Of a stretch of 64,000 nt of DNA, positions 7,511-15,565 are shown one piece after another (the stretch's first letter is position 1; every line of letters starts with the position of its first letter). The notes below the pieces were generated by a model. The model saw nothing but the letters and a program-made list of their open reading frames with translations. It had not been told where the DNA came from and did no database searches. Both the position numbers and the translations under genes were made by a program. The stretch is from Mycobacterium sp. BK086 (lineage in GTDB: Bacteria; Actinomycetota; Actinomycetes; Mycobacteriales; Mycobacteriaceae): contig SNWL01000003.1 of assembly GCA_004362315.1 (NCBI GenBank), positions 2,046,001-2,110,000 of the forward strand, written 5' to 3'.

Positions 7511-8551
7511 CTACTGACCGGCCGCCCGCGGCAGGTCGAAGTGCCGGGCGAAGGCCACCTCGTCGAGGTGCTCGAAGATCGGGTCCTCGTCGTCGATGTC
7601 CAGCACCGCGGCACCAGGACGGCGCAACCGGGACGGCACCACGTCGAACTCGCGGTCCTCGGTGTTCTCCACGCCGAGCCGCGACCGCGCCATCCGCTGC
7701 TGGCGACGCCGGCGCACCTGCTCCTCGATCCTGGTCTGGCGACGCAGGTAGGCCAGATACAGCACCGTCACGGCACCGGCACCACCGCAGGCCCACCACA
7801 GGTCGGCGCTCACGGTGAAGGACAGCGCAGCGGTGATCACCATGATCGCGGCCATCGCCATCAGCATCCGCTTGCGGAAGCGGTACTTGCGCGCGACGAC
7901 GGCCGCGGCCGTCGTCTCGGCCCGGCGGGGACGGTTGGCCCGCGGCGTCACCGTCGTCGCCGGCTCTTCCTCCGCCTCCAGACCCGAAGTGTCCTCGACG
8001 GTTTCGTACTCGTCGGCCGTGCCATCCTGTGGCTCGTCCTCGGCGATCGCCTCGAAGGTGTCGGTGTCCTCGCCCTCCGCGACAGTCTCGGCCTCGTCGT
8101 CGTCCTCGGCCACCGGCTCCTCCGCGACGGCGGGGGCCTCGTCGAACAGGGTCGGCTGGGGTTCGGCGACCCGGGCGGTGCCACCGACCGGCAGCGCACC
8201 GGAATCCTCGTCGACGATGTCGACGTCGAGATAGTCGGGCTCGGCCTCCTCGGCCACCGCAGCCACCACGACCACCGATCGGGTGCGGGACGGCGCGGCC
8301 TCATCCTCGGAGTCCAGCTCGTCGAACTGGTCTTCCTCGGGCTGCCAGTCCGGGTCGTGCCGGTGGCCGGCCGACGGGCCGCTTCGCTTGAAGCGGCGCG
8401 ATTTCGCGCCACCGTTGAGCACCCGGGTCGCAAGCGCGACATCACTGGTGCGGCGGACGTTGTCGCGCTTGCTGATGAGCATTGGAACCAGCACGAACAA
8501 CCAAAGCACCACGAGTGAGATCCAGAGCAATGACTGGGGGATGCTTGGCAT
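7511..8551 (-). CDS. glpR: Gephyrin-like protein receptor GlpR, membrane protein (Rv0996-like)
   Basis: A 346-residue protein with an N-terminal membrane helix (residues 5-25, SLLWISLVVLWLFVLVPMLI), then a basic patch, a long acidic disordered region (about 65-215), two close transmembrane segments around 233-275 (MLMAMAAIMVITAALSF and ACGGAGAVTVLYLAYL) and a basic C-terminal tail. Layout and position after galU-moeA-rimJ match Rv0996, the mycobacterial counterpart of corynebacterial GlpR and Streptomyces SepX. In those organisms the protein recruits the gephyrin-like MoeA homologue Glp to the division site. The presumptive Glp partner is two genes upstream in the same direction. ATG at 8551 follows AAAGGAGCAGGCC on the minus strand. 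Function here is inferred from synteny and architecture. Confidence 0.82.
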   Translation of the reverse strand: MPSIPQSLLWISLVVLWLFVLVPMLISKRDNVRRTSDVALATRVLNGGAKSRRFKRSGPSAGHRHDPDWQPEEDQFDELDSEDEAAPSRTRSVVVVAAVAEEAEPDYLDVDIVDEDSGALPVGGTARVAEPQPTLFDEAPAVAEEPVAEDDDEAETVAEGEDTDTFEAIAEDEPQDGTADEYETVEDTSGLEAEEEPATTVTPRANRPRRAETTAAAVVARKYRFRKRMLMAMAAIMVITAALSFTVSADLWWACGGAGAVTVLYLAYLRRQTRIEEQVRRRRQQRMARSRLGVENTEDREFDVVPSRLRRPGAAVLDIDDEDPIFEHLDEVAFARHFDLPRAAGQ

Positions 8552-8620
8552 GATGGCCTGCTCCTTTCCCGTCCAGGCTAGGTCCGTGACCTACGCAACC
8601 CGAGACGGCGCGCCGCAGTC

Positions 8621-8638
8621 AATTACACACGTGTAATT
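8621..8638. promoter_or_regulatory. Operator-like palindrome upstream of glpR
   Basis: AATTACAC (8621-8628) and GTGTAATT (8631-8638) are perfect 8-bp arms around a 2-bp spacer, 70 bases upstream of the glpR start in the 146-nt gap after rimJ. On the minus strand TTGACT (8622-8617) runs directly off the palindrome and could be a -35 box, so a regulator bound here would affect glpR. The regulator is unknown. Confidence 0.45.
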
Positions 8639-8697
8639 AGCCCTTGACAAGCACCAACAGCCCCAAATGTCACATTAGTAACAAGTGGGCTCGGCAA

Positions 8698-9351
8698 TCA
8701 CGCCCACTGCGCCAACCCGCGGTGCACCAATCGGCCGGCCACCGAGCCCTCGATCTCCTCCACCGTCATCGCCACCAGCAGGTGATCCCGCCACGCGCCG
8801 TCGACGTCGAGGTACCGCTCGAGAAGGCCCTCCTCCCGGAAGCCGACCTTGGCCAGCACCGCACGACTGGCCGCGTTCTCCGGGCGCACGGTGGCCTCCA
8901 CCCGGTGCAGCGTGACCGGTCCGAAACAGTGGTCCAGACCCAGCGCGAGCGCACCGGTTGCCACCCCTTTGCCGGTGACGGCGCTGGACACCCAGTAGCC
9001 GATCCAGGCCGAACGCAACGCCCCGTGGGTGACGTTGCCGATCGTCAACTGACCGCAGAACTGTCCATCGAGTTCGATCACGTACGGCAGCATTCGCCCC
9101 TTGCGCGCTTCCGCGCGAAGGCCCGAACACACCGCCGGCCACGACGAAACTGCATGGCGCACAGACCAATCCACCTCGGCGGTCGGCTCCCACGGTTCGA
9201 GATGGCGACGATCGGCCATCCGGATGCGGCTCCACAACGCCGCGTCGCGCATCCGCACCGGGCGCAACCGGACGACGCCGGCGCCCACCCGGAGCGGGCC
9301 GACCGGGGCGGGCCATCCCGGATGCAGAGAGCTGTTACGCCACAGATTCAC
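8698..9351 (-). CDS. rimJ: RimJ/RimL-type GNAT N-acetyltransferase (Rv0995-like)
   Basis: A 217-residue GNAT enzyme. Core motifs are LRPVRMRDAALWSRIRMADRRHLEPWEP near the N-terminus, YVIELDGQFCGQLTIGNV, the acetyl-CoA loop SSAVTGKGVATGAL, and VRPENAASRAVLAKVGFREEG, which is typical of ribosomal-protein alanine N-acetyltransferases. It probably acetylates a protein N-terminus in the cytoplasm; the exact target is not shown. GTG at 9351 was chosen because mycobacterial relatives begin at a sequence like LWRNSSLHPGWPAP; the frame extending to 9540 runs antiparallel inside the moeA homologue. It follows that gene after 13 bases in the galU-moeA-rimJ-glpR order seen in M. tuberculosis. Confidence 0.88.
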   Translation of the reverse strand: MNLWRNSSLHPGWPAPVGPLRVGAGVVRLRPVRMRDAALWSRIRMADRRHLEPWEPTAEVDWSVRHAVSSWPAVCSGLRAEARKGRMLPYVIELDGQFCGQLTIGNVTHGALRSAWIGYWVSSAVTGKGVATGALALGLDHCFGPVTLHRVEATVRPENAASRAVLAKVGFREEGLLERYLDVDGAWRDHLLVAMTVEEIEGSVAGRLVHRGLAQWA

Positions 9352-9364
9352 AGTCGTCCGCGGT

Positions 9365-10618
9365 TCAGCCGCGTTGAGCCAGGAAGGCGACGTCGACGAG
9401 TTCGCCGGTCCGGACCTGATCGACCTCGGTGGGCACCACCACCAAACAGTTGGCCTCTGCCAGCGTCGCCAGAAGATGCGACGACGCACCGGGTGCGCCG
9501 CCCAGCGCCTGCACGAGATATTCACCGGTGTCCTGATCACGCATCAGCTGCCCGCGCAGGAATCCTTTGCGTCCCGGCACCGACGAGATCGGCGACAACG
9601 CCCGCGCCTGCACGACACGCCGCATCGGCTGGCGCTTGCCCAGCGACAGGCGGATCAGCGGGCGGACCATGACCTCGAAGACCACCAGCGCGCTCACCGG
9701 GTTGGCCGGCAGCAGGAAGGTGGGCACGCCCTCGCGGCCGAGCTGACCGAAACCCTGGACCGAGCCGGGGTGCATGGCGATTCGGCTGACTTCCATATCG
9801 CCCAGCTTCGAGAGCACCGTGCGCACACTCTCGGCGGCCGCACCGCCGACGGCGCCGGCGATCACCACCAGCTCGGCGCGGTTGAGCTGACCCTCGACCA
9901 CCTCACGCAGTTCCTTGGGGTCGGTGCTGACGATGCCCGCCCGGTTCACCTCGGCACCCGCATCCCGCGCGGCCGCCGCGATCGCATACGAATTCACGTC
10001 GTAGACCTGGCCGTTGCCGGGAGTGCGGGAGATGTCGACCAGCTCGCCACCCACACTGAGCACGGTCACCCGCGGACGGGGATGCACCAAGACCCGCTCA
10101 CGACCGACCGCGGCCAGCAGCCCGACCTGCGCGGCGCCGACGATCGCTCCCGCCCGCACGGCGACATCGCCGGGCTGAACGTCGTCGCCGGCCCGGCGGA
10201 CGTAGGCCCCCGATCGAACGCCGCGCAACACCCGCACCCGCGCCTGGCCACCGTCGGTCCAGCGCAACGGGAGCACGGCATCGGCCAGCGTCGGCATCGG
10301 CGCACCGGTCTGCACGCGGGCGGCTTGTTTGGGCTGCAACCGGCTCGGGGTGCGCGCGCCCGCCTCGATCACACCCATCACCGGGAGGCTGATCTCGCCG
10401 TCGCCCTGTTCGTCGTCGTCGGCACCGATGCCTTGAACATCCACGCTGCGAACGGCATAGCCGTCGATGGCGGCCTGGTCGAACCCGGGCAGTGGATGTT
10501 CGGTGATCACTTCCTCAGCGCACATCAAGCCCTGAGCCTCGGCGATCGGCACTCGAACCGGTCGCGGCGCCACCGCGGCGGCCACCACCCTGGCCTGCTG
10601 TTCCTCTACCGAACGCAC
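9365..10618 (-). CDS. glp: Gephyrin-like molybdotransferase Glp / MoeA homologue
   Basis: A 417-residue protein with the complete MoeA/gephyrin-E architecture: N-terminal EEVITEHPLPGFDQAAIDGYAVRS, TGAPMPTLADAVLP, the MoeA-like phosphate-binding region around TVLSVGGELVD and AGAVGGAAAESVRTVLSKLG, and LPANPVSALVVFEVMVRPLI. Classical MoeA inserts molybdenum into molybdopterin-AMP. In Corynebacterium the homologue at this locus (Glp) instead works in cell division with the receptor GlpR and FtsZ. The GlpR homologue is encoded two genes downstream, supporting the division role; a catalytic role cannot be excluded. One local oddity is GAVGGAAA where many MoeA proteins have a TGG-G-S/D pattern. GTG start at 10618; galU lies 49 bases upstream. 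Confidence 0.85.
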   Translation of the reverse strand: MRSVEEQQARVVAAAVAPRPVRVPIAEAQGLMCAEEVITEHPLPGFDQAAIDGYAVRSVDVQGIGADDDEQGDGEISLPVMGVIEAGARTPSRLQPKQAARVQTGAPMPTLADAVLPLRWTDGGQARVRVLRGVRSGAYVRRAGDDVQPGDVAVRAGAIVGAAQVGLLAAVGRERVLVHPRPRVTVLSVGGELVDISRTPGNGQVYDVNSYAIAAAARDAGAEVNRAGIVSTDPKELREVVEGQLNRAELVVIAGAVGGAAAESVRTVLSKLGDMEVSRIAMHPGSVQGFGQLGREGVPTFLLPANPVSALVVFEVMVRPLIRLSLGKRQPMRRVVQARALSPISSVPGRKGFLRGQLMRDQDTGEYLVQALGGAPGASSHLLATLAEANCLVVVPTEVDQVRTGELVDVAFLAQRG

Positions 10619-10667
10619 CGCGCGCCTTTCTGCCTCGAACCCCGGTGGCGCGGGCCCGCCGCAGCTT

Positions 10668-11588
10668 TTACTGTTCGGTCTTGCCGGTCAGGCCTAGGCG
10701 CGCCACCAACCATCGCCGCAAATCCGGGCCATAGTCGTCACGATCCAACGCAAAGTCAACCGCAGCCTTCAGGTAGCCGCCGGGATTTCCCAAGTCGTGT
10801 CGAGAGCCGCGGTGCACCACCACATGGACCGGGTGGCCTTCCTTGATCAGCAACTCGATCGCGTCGGTCAGCTGGATCTCCCCGCCGACCCCGCGGTCGA
10901 CCCGGCGCAGGGCGTCAAAGATGGCCCGGTCCAGCAGGTAACGGCCGGCCGCGGCGAACAGCGACGGCGCGTCCTCGGCCTTGGGCTTCTCCACCATGCC
11001 CTTGACCCTGAGCACGTTCGGGTTGGCGGCATCGGGCACCGTTTCGACGTCGAAGACGCCGTAGGCGCTCACTTCCTCTTCCGTCACCTCGATCGCGCAC
11101 AGCACGGTGCCGCCGCGCTTGGCCCGCACCTTGGCCATGGTTTCCAGCACGCCGGTGGGCAGCACCAGATCGTCGGGCAGCAGCACCGACACCGCGTCCT
11201 CGTCCGGAGACAGCACCGCTTCCACGCACCCGACGGCGTGGCCCAAGCCGAGCGGTTCGTGCTGCACCACCGACTCGACCTTGATCAGAGCCGGGGCCCG
11301 GCGCACCTTCTCCAGCATCGCCTTCTTGCCGCGGGCCTCCAGCGTGCCCTCGAGCACGAGGTCCTCGACGAAGTGGGCGACCACGCTGTCCTTGCCCTCG
11401 GACGTCACGATCACCAGTCGCTCGGCGCCGGCCTCGGCGGCTTCCTCGGCGACCAGCTCGATGCCCGGCGTGTCCACGACCGGCAACAGTTCTTTGGGGA
11501 CAGTCTTGGTCGCGGGCAGGAATCGCGTACCCAGCCCGGCCGCGGGGACGATCGCTGTGCGCGGGATCGGGACCTCTGGCGGCCTCAT
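10668..11588 (-). CDS. galU: UTP-glucose-1-phosphate uridylyltransferase
   Basis: A 306-residue nucleotidyltransferase that makes UDP-glucose from UTP and glucose-1-phosphate in the cytoplasm, feeding cell-wall polysaccharide, trehalose and glycogen-related pathways. The nucleotide-binding signature AAGLGTRFLPATKTVPKE is at residues 16-33. GALU-type motifs follow: VQHEPLGLGHAVG, LLPDDLVLP, VEKPKAEDAPS and GEIQLTDAIELL. Length is usual for GalU. The ATG at 11588 faces the 5-formyl-THF cyclo-ligase gene across 63 bases, so the two are divergently transcribed from a shared short promoter region. It is the first gene of the galU-glp-rimJ-glpR run. Confidence 0.95.
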   Translation of the reverse strand: MRPPEVPIPRTAIVPAAGLGTRFLPATKTVPKELLPVVDTPGIELVAEEAAEAGAERLVIVTSEGKDSVVAHFVEDLVLEGTLEARGKKAMLEKVRRAPALIKVESVVQHEPLGLGHAVGCVEAVLSPDEDAVSVLLPDDLVLPTGVLETMAKVRAKRGGTVLCAIEVTEEEVSAYGVFDVETVPDAANPNVLRVKGMVEKPKAEDAPSLFAAAGRYLLDRAIFDALRRVDRGVGGEIQLTDAIELLIKEGHPVHVVVHRGSRHDLGNPGGYLKAAVDFALDRDDYGPDLRRWLVARLGLTGKTEQ

Positions 11589-11651
11589 CGTTCACACCCT
11601 ATCGGCATCATGTTGCCCCTTCACTCTGGCGCAATCGACATACGCGCTGAC

Positions 11652-12257
11652 ATGGTGGACGGCGTGCTCGCCGGTACGAAAGCCCAACACAGGGAAGCCC
11701 TGTTGGCAGCGCGACGCGCGGTTCCCGACGCGATCCGCACCACCGAGGCGCGGGCGCTGATCGATCACCTCGACGAATTCGTGAGCCGGGACGACACCGT
11801 CTGCGCCTACCTGCCGGTGGGCACCGAGCCCGGCTCGCCGGAGATGGTGGACCGGCTGCGCGCGCTGTGCGCCCGGGTGCTGTTGCCGGTGACCCGAACA
11901 AGCGCCGACGGCGAACCCGACGCGCTGCTCTGGGGTGTCTACGTGCCCGGCACGCTGGTTGCGGCCAGGTTCGGTCTGCGCGAACCCGCCGAGCCGTGGC
12001 TGCCGAGTTCCGCGGTCGCCCAAGCAAACATGGTGCTGGTTCCGGCGCTGGCGGTCGACCGCACGGGTGTTCGGCTCGGGCGCGGCGGCGGGTTCTACGA
12101 CCGCTCGCTGCCGCTGTGCCCGCCCGGCACCCGGCTCATCGCGGTGGTCCGGGACGACGAGGTGCTCGATGAGCTGCCCAGTGAGCCGCATGACGTTCGA
12201 ATGACGCATGCCCTCACCCCCAAATACGGACTGTTCGCGCTGGCCGACACGTTGTGA
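11652..12257 (+). CDS. 5-formyltetrahydrofolate cyclo-ligase
   Basis: A 201-residue enzyme that converts 5-formyl-THF plus ATP to 5,10-methenyl-THF, returning a storage folate to one-carbon metabolism. Visible family motifs are LLAARRAVP near the N-terminus, VCAYLPVGTEPGSPEM, and the nucleotide/folate signature LGRGGGFYDRSL near residue 140, followed by DVRMTHALTP. It corresponds in position to Rv0992c. The ATG at 11652 lies in a plausible position, but the GTG at 11664 is also possible because the family proper begins around KAQHREALLAARRA. The frame remains open upstream across the galU promoter region, where it has no family resemblance. Transcribed divergently from galU. Confidence 0.9.
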   Translation: MVDGVLAGTKAQHREALLAARRAVPDAIRTTEARALIDHLDEFVSRDDTVCAYLPVGTEPGSPEMVDRLRALCARVLLPVTRTSADGEPDALLWGVYVPGTLVAARFGLREPAEPWLPSSAVAQANMVLVPALAVDRTGVRLGRGGGFYDRSLPLCPPGTRLIAVVRDDEVLDELPSEPHDVRMTHALTPKYGLFALADTL

Positions 12258-12370
12258 GGCCATCGGCCTACCATGCACCCGAGTGTCCCCCCTCGAATCC
12301 TTTTTGCGGCATTTTGTCCCACCGCTTCCCCGGGCGTTATCGGGGGAATGATACGTGCCACATAGCGGTT

Positions 12371-12397
12371 CTAGCACTTGACACGATAGAGTGCTAA
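12371..12397 (+). promoter_or_regulatory. CIRCE-like HrcA operator upstream of ruc
   Basis: CTAGCACTT (12371-12379), a 9-nt spacer and GAGTGCTAA (12389-12397) match the CIRCE consensus TTAGCACTC-N9-GAGTGCTAA at 16 of 18 arm positions; the right arm is exact. A TTGACA hexamer (12378-12383) lies inside it and could be the -35 box. HrcA bound here would block transcription of ruc, 28 bases downstream. Confidence 0.85.
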
Positions 12398-12424
12398 AGA
12401 CCAAGTTTCGTCCCGGAGGTTCAA

Positions 12425-12739
12425 GTGCCGACCTACAGCTACGCGTGTACCGAGTGCGACAACCGCTTCGATGCGGTGCAGGCGTTCACTGAAGATGCGC
12501 TGACCAGCTGCCCGCAGTGCTCGGGCCGGCTGCGCAAGCTGTTCAACTCGGTTGGCGTGGTGTTCAAGGGCAGCGGCTTCTACCGCACCGACAGCCGGGA
12601 TTCCTCGAAGAACACCAAGTCGGAGTCGTCCTCCTCGTCGAGCTCGGAGAAGTCGTCGAGTTCCAGCGACTCGTCGTCCAGCTCCTCGAGCTCGAGTTCG
12701 TCGAGCAGCTCAGCGCCTGCGGCCGCAGCCTCGAGCTAA
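12425..12739 (+). CDS. ruc: Redox-regulated chaperone Ruc (FmdB-type zinc ribbon, Ser-rich tail; Rv0991c-like)
   Basis: A 104-residue protein. Residues 1-45 are an FmdB-family zinc ribbon with C8-x2-C11 and C29-x2-C32 and the GVVFKGSGFYRTD segment. Residues 60-104 are almost pure serine with a few K, D and A, predicted disordered. This is the layout of M. tuberculosis Rv0991c (Ruc), a chaperone whose zinc-coordinating cysteines form disulphides on oxidation and which then holds misfolded proteins and cooperates with the DnaK system. Position next to 5-formyl-THF cyclo-ligase and galU matches. GTG at 12425 follows CCCGGAGGTTCAA. A CIRCE-like operator upstream points to HrcA control and heat induction. 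Its stop overlaps the stop of the EAL gene by 4 nt. Confidence 0.88.
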   Translation: MPTYSYACTECDNRFDAVQAFTEDALTSCPQCSGRLRKLFNSVGVVFKGSGFYRTDSRDSSKNTKSESSSSSSSEKSSSSSDSSSSSSSSSSSSSSAPAAAASS

Positions 12740-13887
12740 GAGGCCTTCGGACTCGTCGGTTCCGCGAATTCGACTGAATAGCCGAGCAATTCGCTGCTCT
12801 CGTCCTTGACCGGACGGATCATGATGCGCGCCAACGACCCGTTGGCCGTGGTCTCCTCGATTGCCGGGAACTGCTCGTCGAGAAGGTCGGTGGCCCGCAG
12901 TTCGGCGAAGGTCTCCGGGGTGACCCCGATCAGATCCCAGATGTGCTGTCCGGCCGCTTCTCCCCTGTTGACGTCCATGGTCCGGTCAAAAGCCGTGCTC
13001 GAGGCGACGACGGTTCCGGTCGGGTCCATGAAGGCGATGGCGGCATCCGACTCGCACGTGCCGGAGACCTCGTTGGCGTGCAGTTCCAAGGACGTCGGCA
13101 CCGATTCCGTGTTGGCCGCGGACACGACAACAGCGGACAGGACGTCCGGAACCTGGCTCGCCGGCGTCGGCCGACCGAACAGAAACCCCTGAGCCAGCTT
13201 GCACCCCATACCCCTGAGCAGATTGGCCTGCTGCGCGGTTTCCACACCCTCCGCGACGACGGCCAGGCCCAGGCTGTGGCCCAGGCCCACGACCGCGGCG
13301 ACGATCTTGCGACTCTGACGGTGCTCGTGCATCGCCATGACAAAACTGGCGTCGATCTTCAGCTTGGAAAACGGCATCGAGCTGAGCCAGGTCAGGCTCG
13401 AATAGCCGGTACCGAAGTCGTCCATCGCGATCATGCAGCCGAGGTTGATCAGCCGATCGAGCGTCCGCCGCGGCTGGTTCAGGTCTTCGATGAAGCCCGA
13501 CTCCGTCACCTCAATGTGTACGCGGCTCAACGGAAATGACGCTTCTATAGCCGCTCGTGCGATCCTCGTCGCCAACTCCGAATTGCGCAGCTGGGTGGGC
13601 GACACGTTGAACCCGAGGAACAGGTTGTGCGGCCACTCCGCAGCGGCCGCAAAAGACGTGCGCATCATTTGATCAAGCAGCCGATCGAGCAGCCCGAAAC
13701 GATCAGCAATGGGGATGAAGCGGTCCGGACTGATGAAGCCCTGCTCCGGGTCGTTCCATCGAGCCAGAACCTCGAATCCGAGGACGCGTCCGTCGTCCAG
13801 CGACACGATCGGCTGAAAGTACGGTTCCACCCTGCCGCTGGCCAGCGCGGACAGAAGGTTTCGCGCGAGCAGCTGATCAGCATTCAC
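12736..13887 (-). CDS. EAL-domain cyclic-di-GMP phosphodiesterase with C-terminal PAS-like domain
   Basis: A 383-residue protein. Residues 15-245 form an EAL domain that would hydrolyse c-di-GMP. The signature is E39-V-L rather than EAL, which keeps the metal-binding Glu. The other catalytic positions are present: N94 (FNVSP), E126/E129 (EVTES), D156-D157 in DDFGTGYSSL with an intact loop 6, K177, E213 (AEGVET) and Q233 (QGF). Activity is therefore likely. Residues about 265-375 (IAFMDPTGTVVASSTAFDRTM...) look like a PAS sensor placed after, not before, the EAL domain. There is no GGDEF domain and no membrane helix. ATG or alternative start near 13887; the tail overlaps ruc by 4 nt. Confidence 0.88.
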   Translation of the reverse strand: MNADQLLARNLLSALASGRVEPYFQPIVSLDDGRVLGFEVLARWNDPEQGFISPDRFIPIADRFGLLDRLLDQMMRTSFAAAAEWPHNLFLGFNVSPTQLRNSELATRIARAAIEASFPLSRVHIEVTESGFIEDLNQPRRTLDRLINLGCMIAMDDFGTGYSSLTWLSSMPFSKLKIDASFVMAMHEHRQSRKIVAAVVGLGHSLGLAVVAEGVETAQQANLLRGMGCKLAQGFLFGRPTPASQVPDVLSAVVVSAANTESVPTSLELHANEVSGTCESDAAIAFMDPTGTVVASSTAFDRTMDVNRGEAAGQHIWDLIGVTPETFAELRATDLLDEQFPAIEETTANGSLARIMIRPVKDESSELLGYSVEFAEPTSPKAS

Positions 13888-14060
13888 GGCCGCGCCTCCT
13901 TCTCACCCGCCCGGGCGCCGTAACTACTGTTAGGTAACGTACAGGCAAAGCCCTGCGCGAACAGCCAAAAAAGCGAAAACGCGCCGTAAGCAGCCAACTT
14001 ATCAACAGGCCGGAGGCGGTGGCGAACGCCTGGCTGCCGCTGCCCACCTACGGTGACCGC

Positions 14061-14714
14061 ATGGGTGAGCCGCTCAATCCGACGCTGACGACCCGAATTC
14101 GGCAGCTGTTGCGGCCCGACTTCACCCGCACTGTGCTGGCGCGACGCGTCGCGGCGGGCGGGTTGGTCGTTCTGGCCGGAGTTGCCGCCCTGCGGCCGGA
14201 TCCGGGCGACCAGATGTCGGACGTGGTAGTGGCCGCCCACGACCTCGGCCCGGGCCTGGCCCTGTCCGACTCGGACGTCAGGATTGAAAAGCGCTCTGCG
14301 GCAACGATTCCCGACGGCGCCCAGACCGGCACCGGCACGGTCGTCGGCGCCACTCTGGCAGGCCCGGCCCGCCGCGGTGAGGTGCTCACCGACGTCCGGG
14401 TGCTCGGCTCACGGCTGTCTGGGCTCACCGCCGGGCCCGATGCGCGGGTGGTGCCGCTGCATCTGGCCGACGCGGCGGTGCTCGACCTGATCAGGCCGGG
14501 TGACGTCGTCGACGTCATGGGCGCAGCCGACGCGGGTACTGAAGCCAAGCCGACACTGGCTGCCTCCGACGCCGTCGTGGTGCTGGTGTCACCGAAGCAG
14601 AAAGCCGCAGGCGCGGGTGACGAGCGAGTCGTGTTGGTCGCACTGCCCGCCGCGGCCGCGCACGCGCTGGCTGCGGCCACCCTGGTCCAGACCGTCACGC
14701 TGACGATCCACTGA
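14061..14714 (+). CDS. SAF domain-containing membrane protein (Rv0990c-position)
   Basis: A 217-residue protein with one transmembrane segment (VAAGGLVVLAGVAAL, about residues 31-45) followed by an extracytoplasmic SAF domain: DVVVAAHDLGPGLALSDSDVRIEKR, then VLTDVRVLGSRL and VVPLHLADAAVLDLIRPGDVVDVM. SAF domains occur in Flp pilus assembly CpaB/RcpC proteins and in antifreeze-type enzymes; no pilus genes are nearby, so the role is unknown. I chose ATG 14061 because the preceding 14 codons of the open frame are not family-like. The gene is convergent with the small secreted protein downstream, with one base between the two stops. Confidence 0.75.
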   Translation: MGEPLNPTLTTRIRQLLRPDFTRTVLARRVAAGGLVVLAGVAALRPDPGDQMSDVVVAAHDLGPGLALSDSDVRIEKRSAATIPDGAQTGTGTVVGATLAGPARRGEVLTDVRVLGSRLSGLTAGPDARVVPLHLADAAVLDLIRPGDVVDVMGAADAGTEAKPTLAASDAVVVLVSPKQKAAGAGDERVVLVALPAAAAHALAAATLVQTVTLTIH

Positions 14715-14715
14715 A

Positions 14716-14913
14716 TTACCCGGGTGGCGGCGGGGGCACCGGCGTGGCGGGCGGAGCCTGCCGGTCAATGGCGTCCATGACCATGTCGGCGATCTCATCG
14801 GACGACGAGGTGCTCGCCGGTCCGGGAGTCGGGGTGGGACTCGGCGCGGCAGTGGCGGTACCAACGGTCAGTGCACCGAACAAGGCTGCCGTCGCGACCG
14901 CGCGAATCCACAT
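14716..14913 (-). CDS. Small secreted Pro-rich protein
   Basis: A 65-residue protein with a clear signal peptide (MWIRAVATAALFGALTVG, cleavage after TATAA-) and a mature part of about 42 residues that begins and ends in proline-rich stretches (PSPTPTPGP and PPATPVPPPPPG) around a short helix DEIADMVMDAIDRQ. No named family is recognised; its place just before mscL on the opposite strand suggests an envelope-associated peptide. The start ATG at 14913 is the only sensible one because the signal peptide begins there. Divergent from mscL across 128 bases. Confidence 0.65.
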   Translation of the reverse strand: MWIRAVATAALFGALTVGTATAAPSPTPTPGPASTSSSDEIADMVMDAIDRQAPPATPVPPPPPG

Positions 14914-15041
14914 GTGTTTCCCCTCGACATCTGCCGTTTCAATGGCGACTACGCCAAGGTAACAGCCGCACAGTCACCCCGCCCGACCCGTACTAACCTT
15001 CGAAGTCTCGGGGAAAGGCTGCCGTTGAAAGGGGCAATACC

Positions 15042-15497
15042 GTGTTGAAAGGGTTCAAGGAGTTTCTCTCCCGCGGGAACATCGTCGACCTGTCGGTCGC
15101 GGTGGTCATCGGTACCGCGTTCACCGCATTGGTCACCAAGTTCACCGAAAGCATCATCACTCCACTGATCGATCGCATCGGCGCGGGCAAGGACACCGAG
15201 TACGGCATCCTGCGGATCGGTATCGGCGGCGGGCAGGCCATCGACCTGAACATCCTGTTGTCGGCGTTGATCAACTTCGTTCTGGTGGCAGCAGTCGTGT
15301 ACTTCTTCGTCGTCGTGCCCTACAACCGGCTTCGCAAGAAGGGTGAGGTCGAGCAAGCAGGCGACACCGAGCTGAGCTTGCTCACCGAAATCCGCGATCT
15401 CCTGGCCGACGCCAGTGGAACACCGAAGAAGGTGACCGGCCCCGGCACCGGCCCCAGCCCCGATACCGCGGAGACGACGAGCGCCGACAGGGATTGA
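15042..15497 (+). CDS. mscL: Large-conductance mechanosensitive channel MscL
   Basis: A 151-residue inner-membrane channel that opens under membrane tension to release solutes on osmotic downshock. The N-terminal amphipathic helix and TM1 read [24 protein letters not shown], with TM1 continuing [20 protein letters not shown]2 is [20 protein letters not shown], followed by the charged RLRKKGE and a cytoplasmic helix LLTEIRDLL. This is the standard pentameric MscL plan, slightly long at the C-terminus because of a Pro/Thr-rich tail. GTG at 15042 follows AAAGGGGCAATACC. A strong bidirectional-looking terminator follows 14 bases after the stop. Confidence 0.96.
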   Translation: MLKGFKEFLSRGNIVDLSVAVVIGTAFTALVTKFTESIITPLIDRIGAGKDTEYGILRIGIGGGQAIDLNILLSALINFVLVAAVVYFFVVVPYNRLRKKGEVEQAGDTELSLLTEIRDLLADASGTPKKVTGPGTGPSPDTAETTSADRD

Positions 15498-15511
15498 CCG
15501 ACACAACGAAA

Positions 15512-15547
15512 CAAAATGGCCCCCGGCTCGCGCCGGGGGCCATTTTG
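15512..15547. terminator. Terminator between mscL and the porin gene
   Basis: A perfect 16-bp stem, CAAAATGGCCCCCGGC (15512-15527) and its complement (15532-15547), closes a 4-nt loop. The A and T tracts at the stem base make it a Rho-independent terminator in both directions, serving the convergent mscL and porin genes. Confidence 0.92.
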
Positions 15548-15565
15548 TCGACTGTGTTCAGGGAG

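Noticed and set aside
8644..8672. Plus-strand TTGACA upstream of rimJ's 3' end
   Set aside because: No plus-strand gene lies downstream and no good -10 box is in place; it is probably chance.
9101..10846. 581-residue plus-strand open frame across rimJ and the gephyrin-like gene
   Set aside because: It runs through two recognised genes on the other strand; low-complexity R/H/G/A composition.
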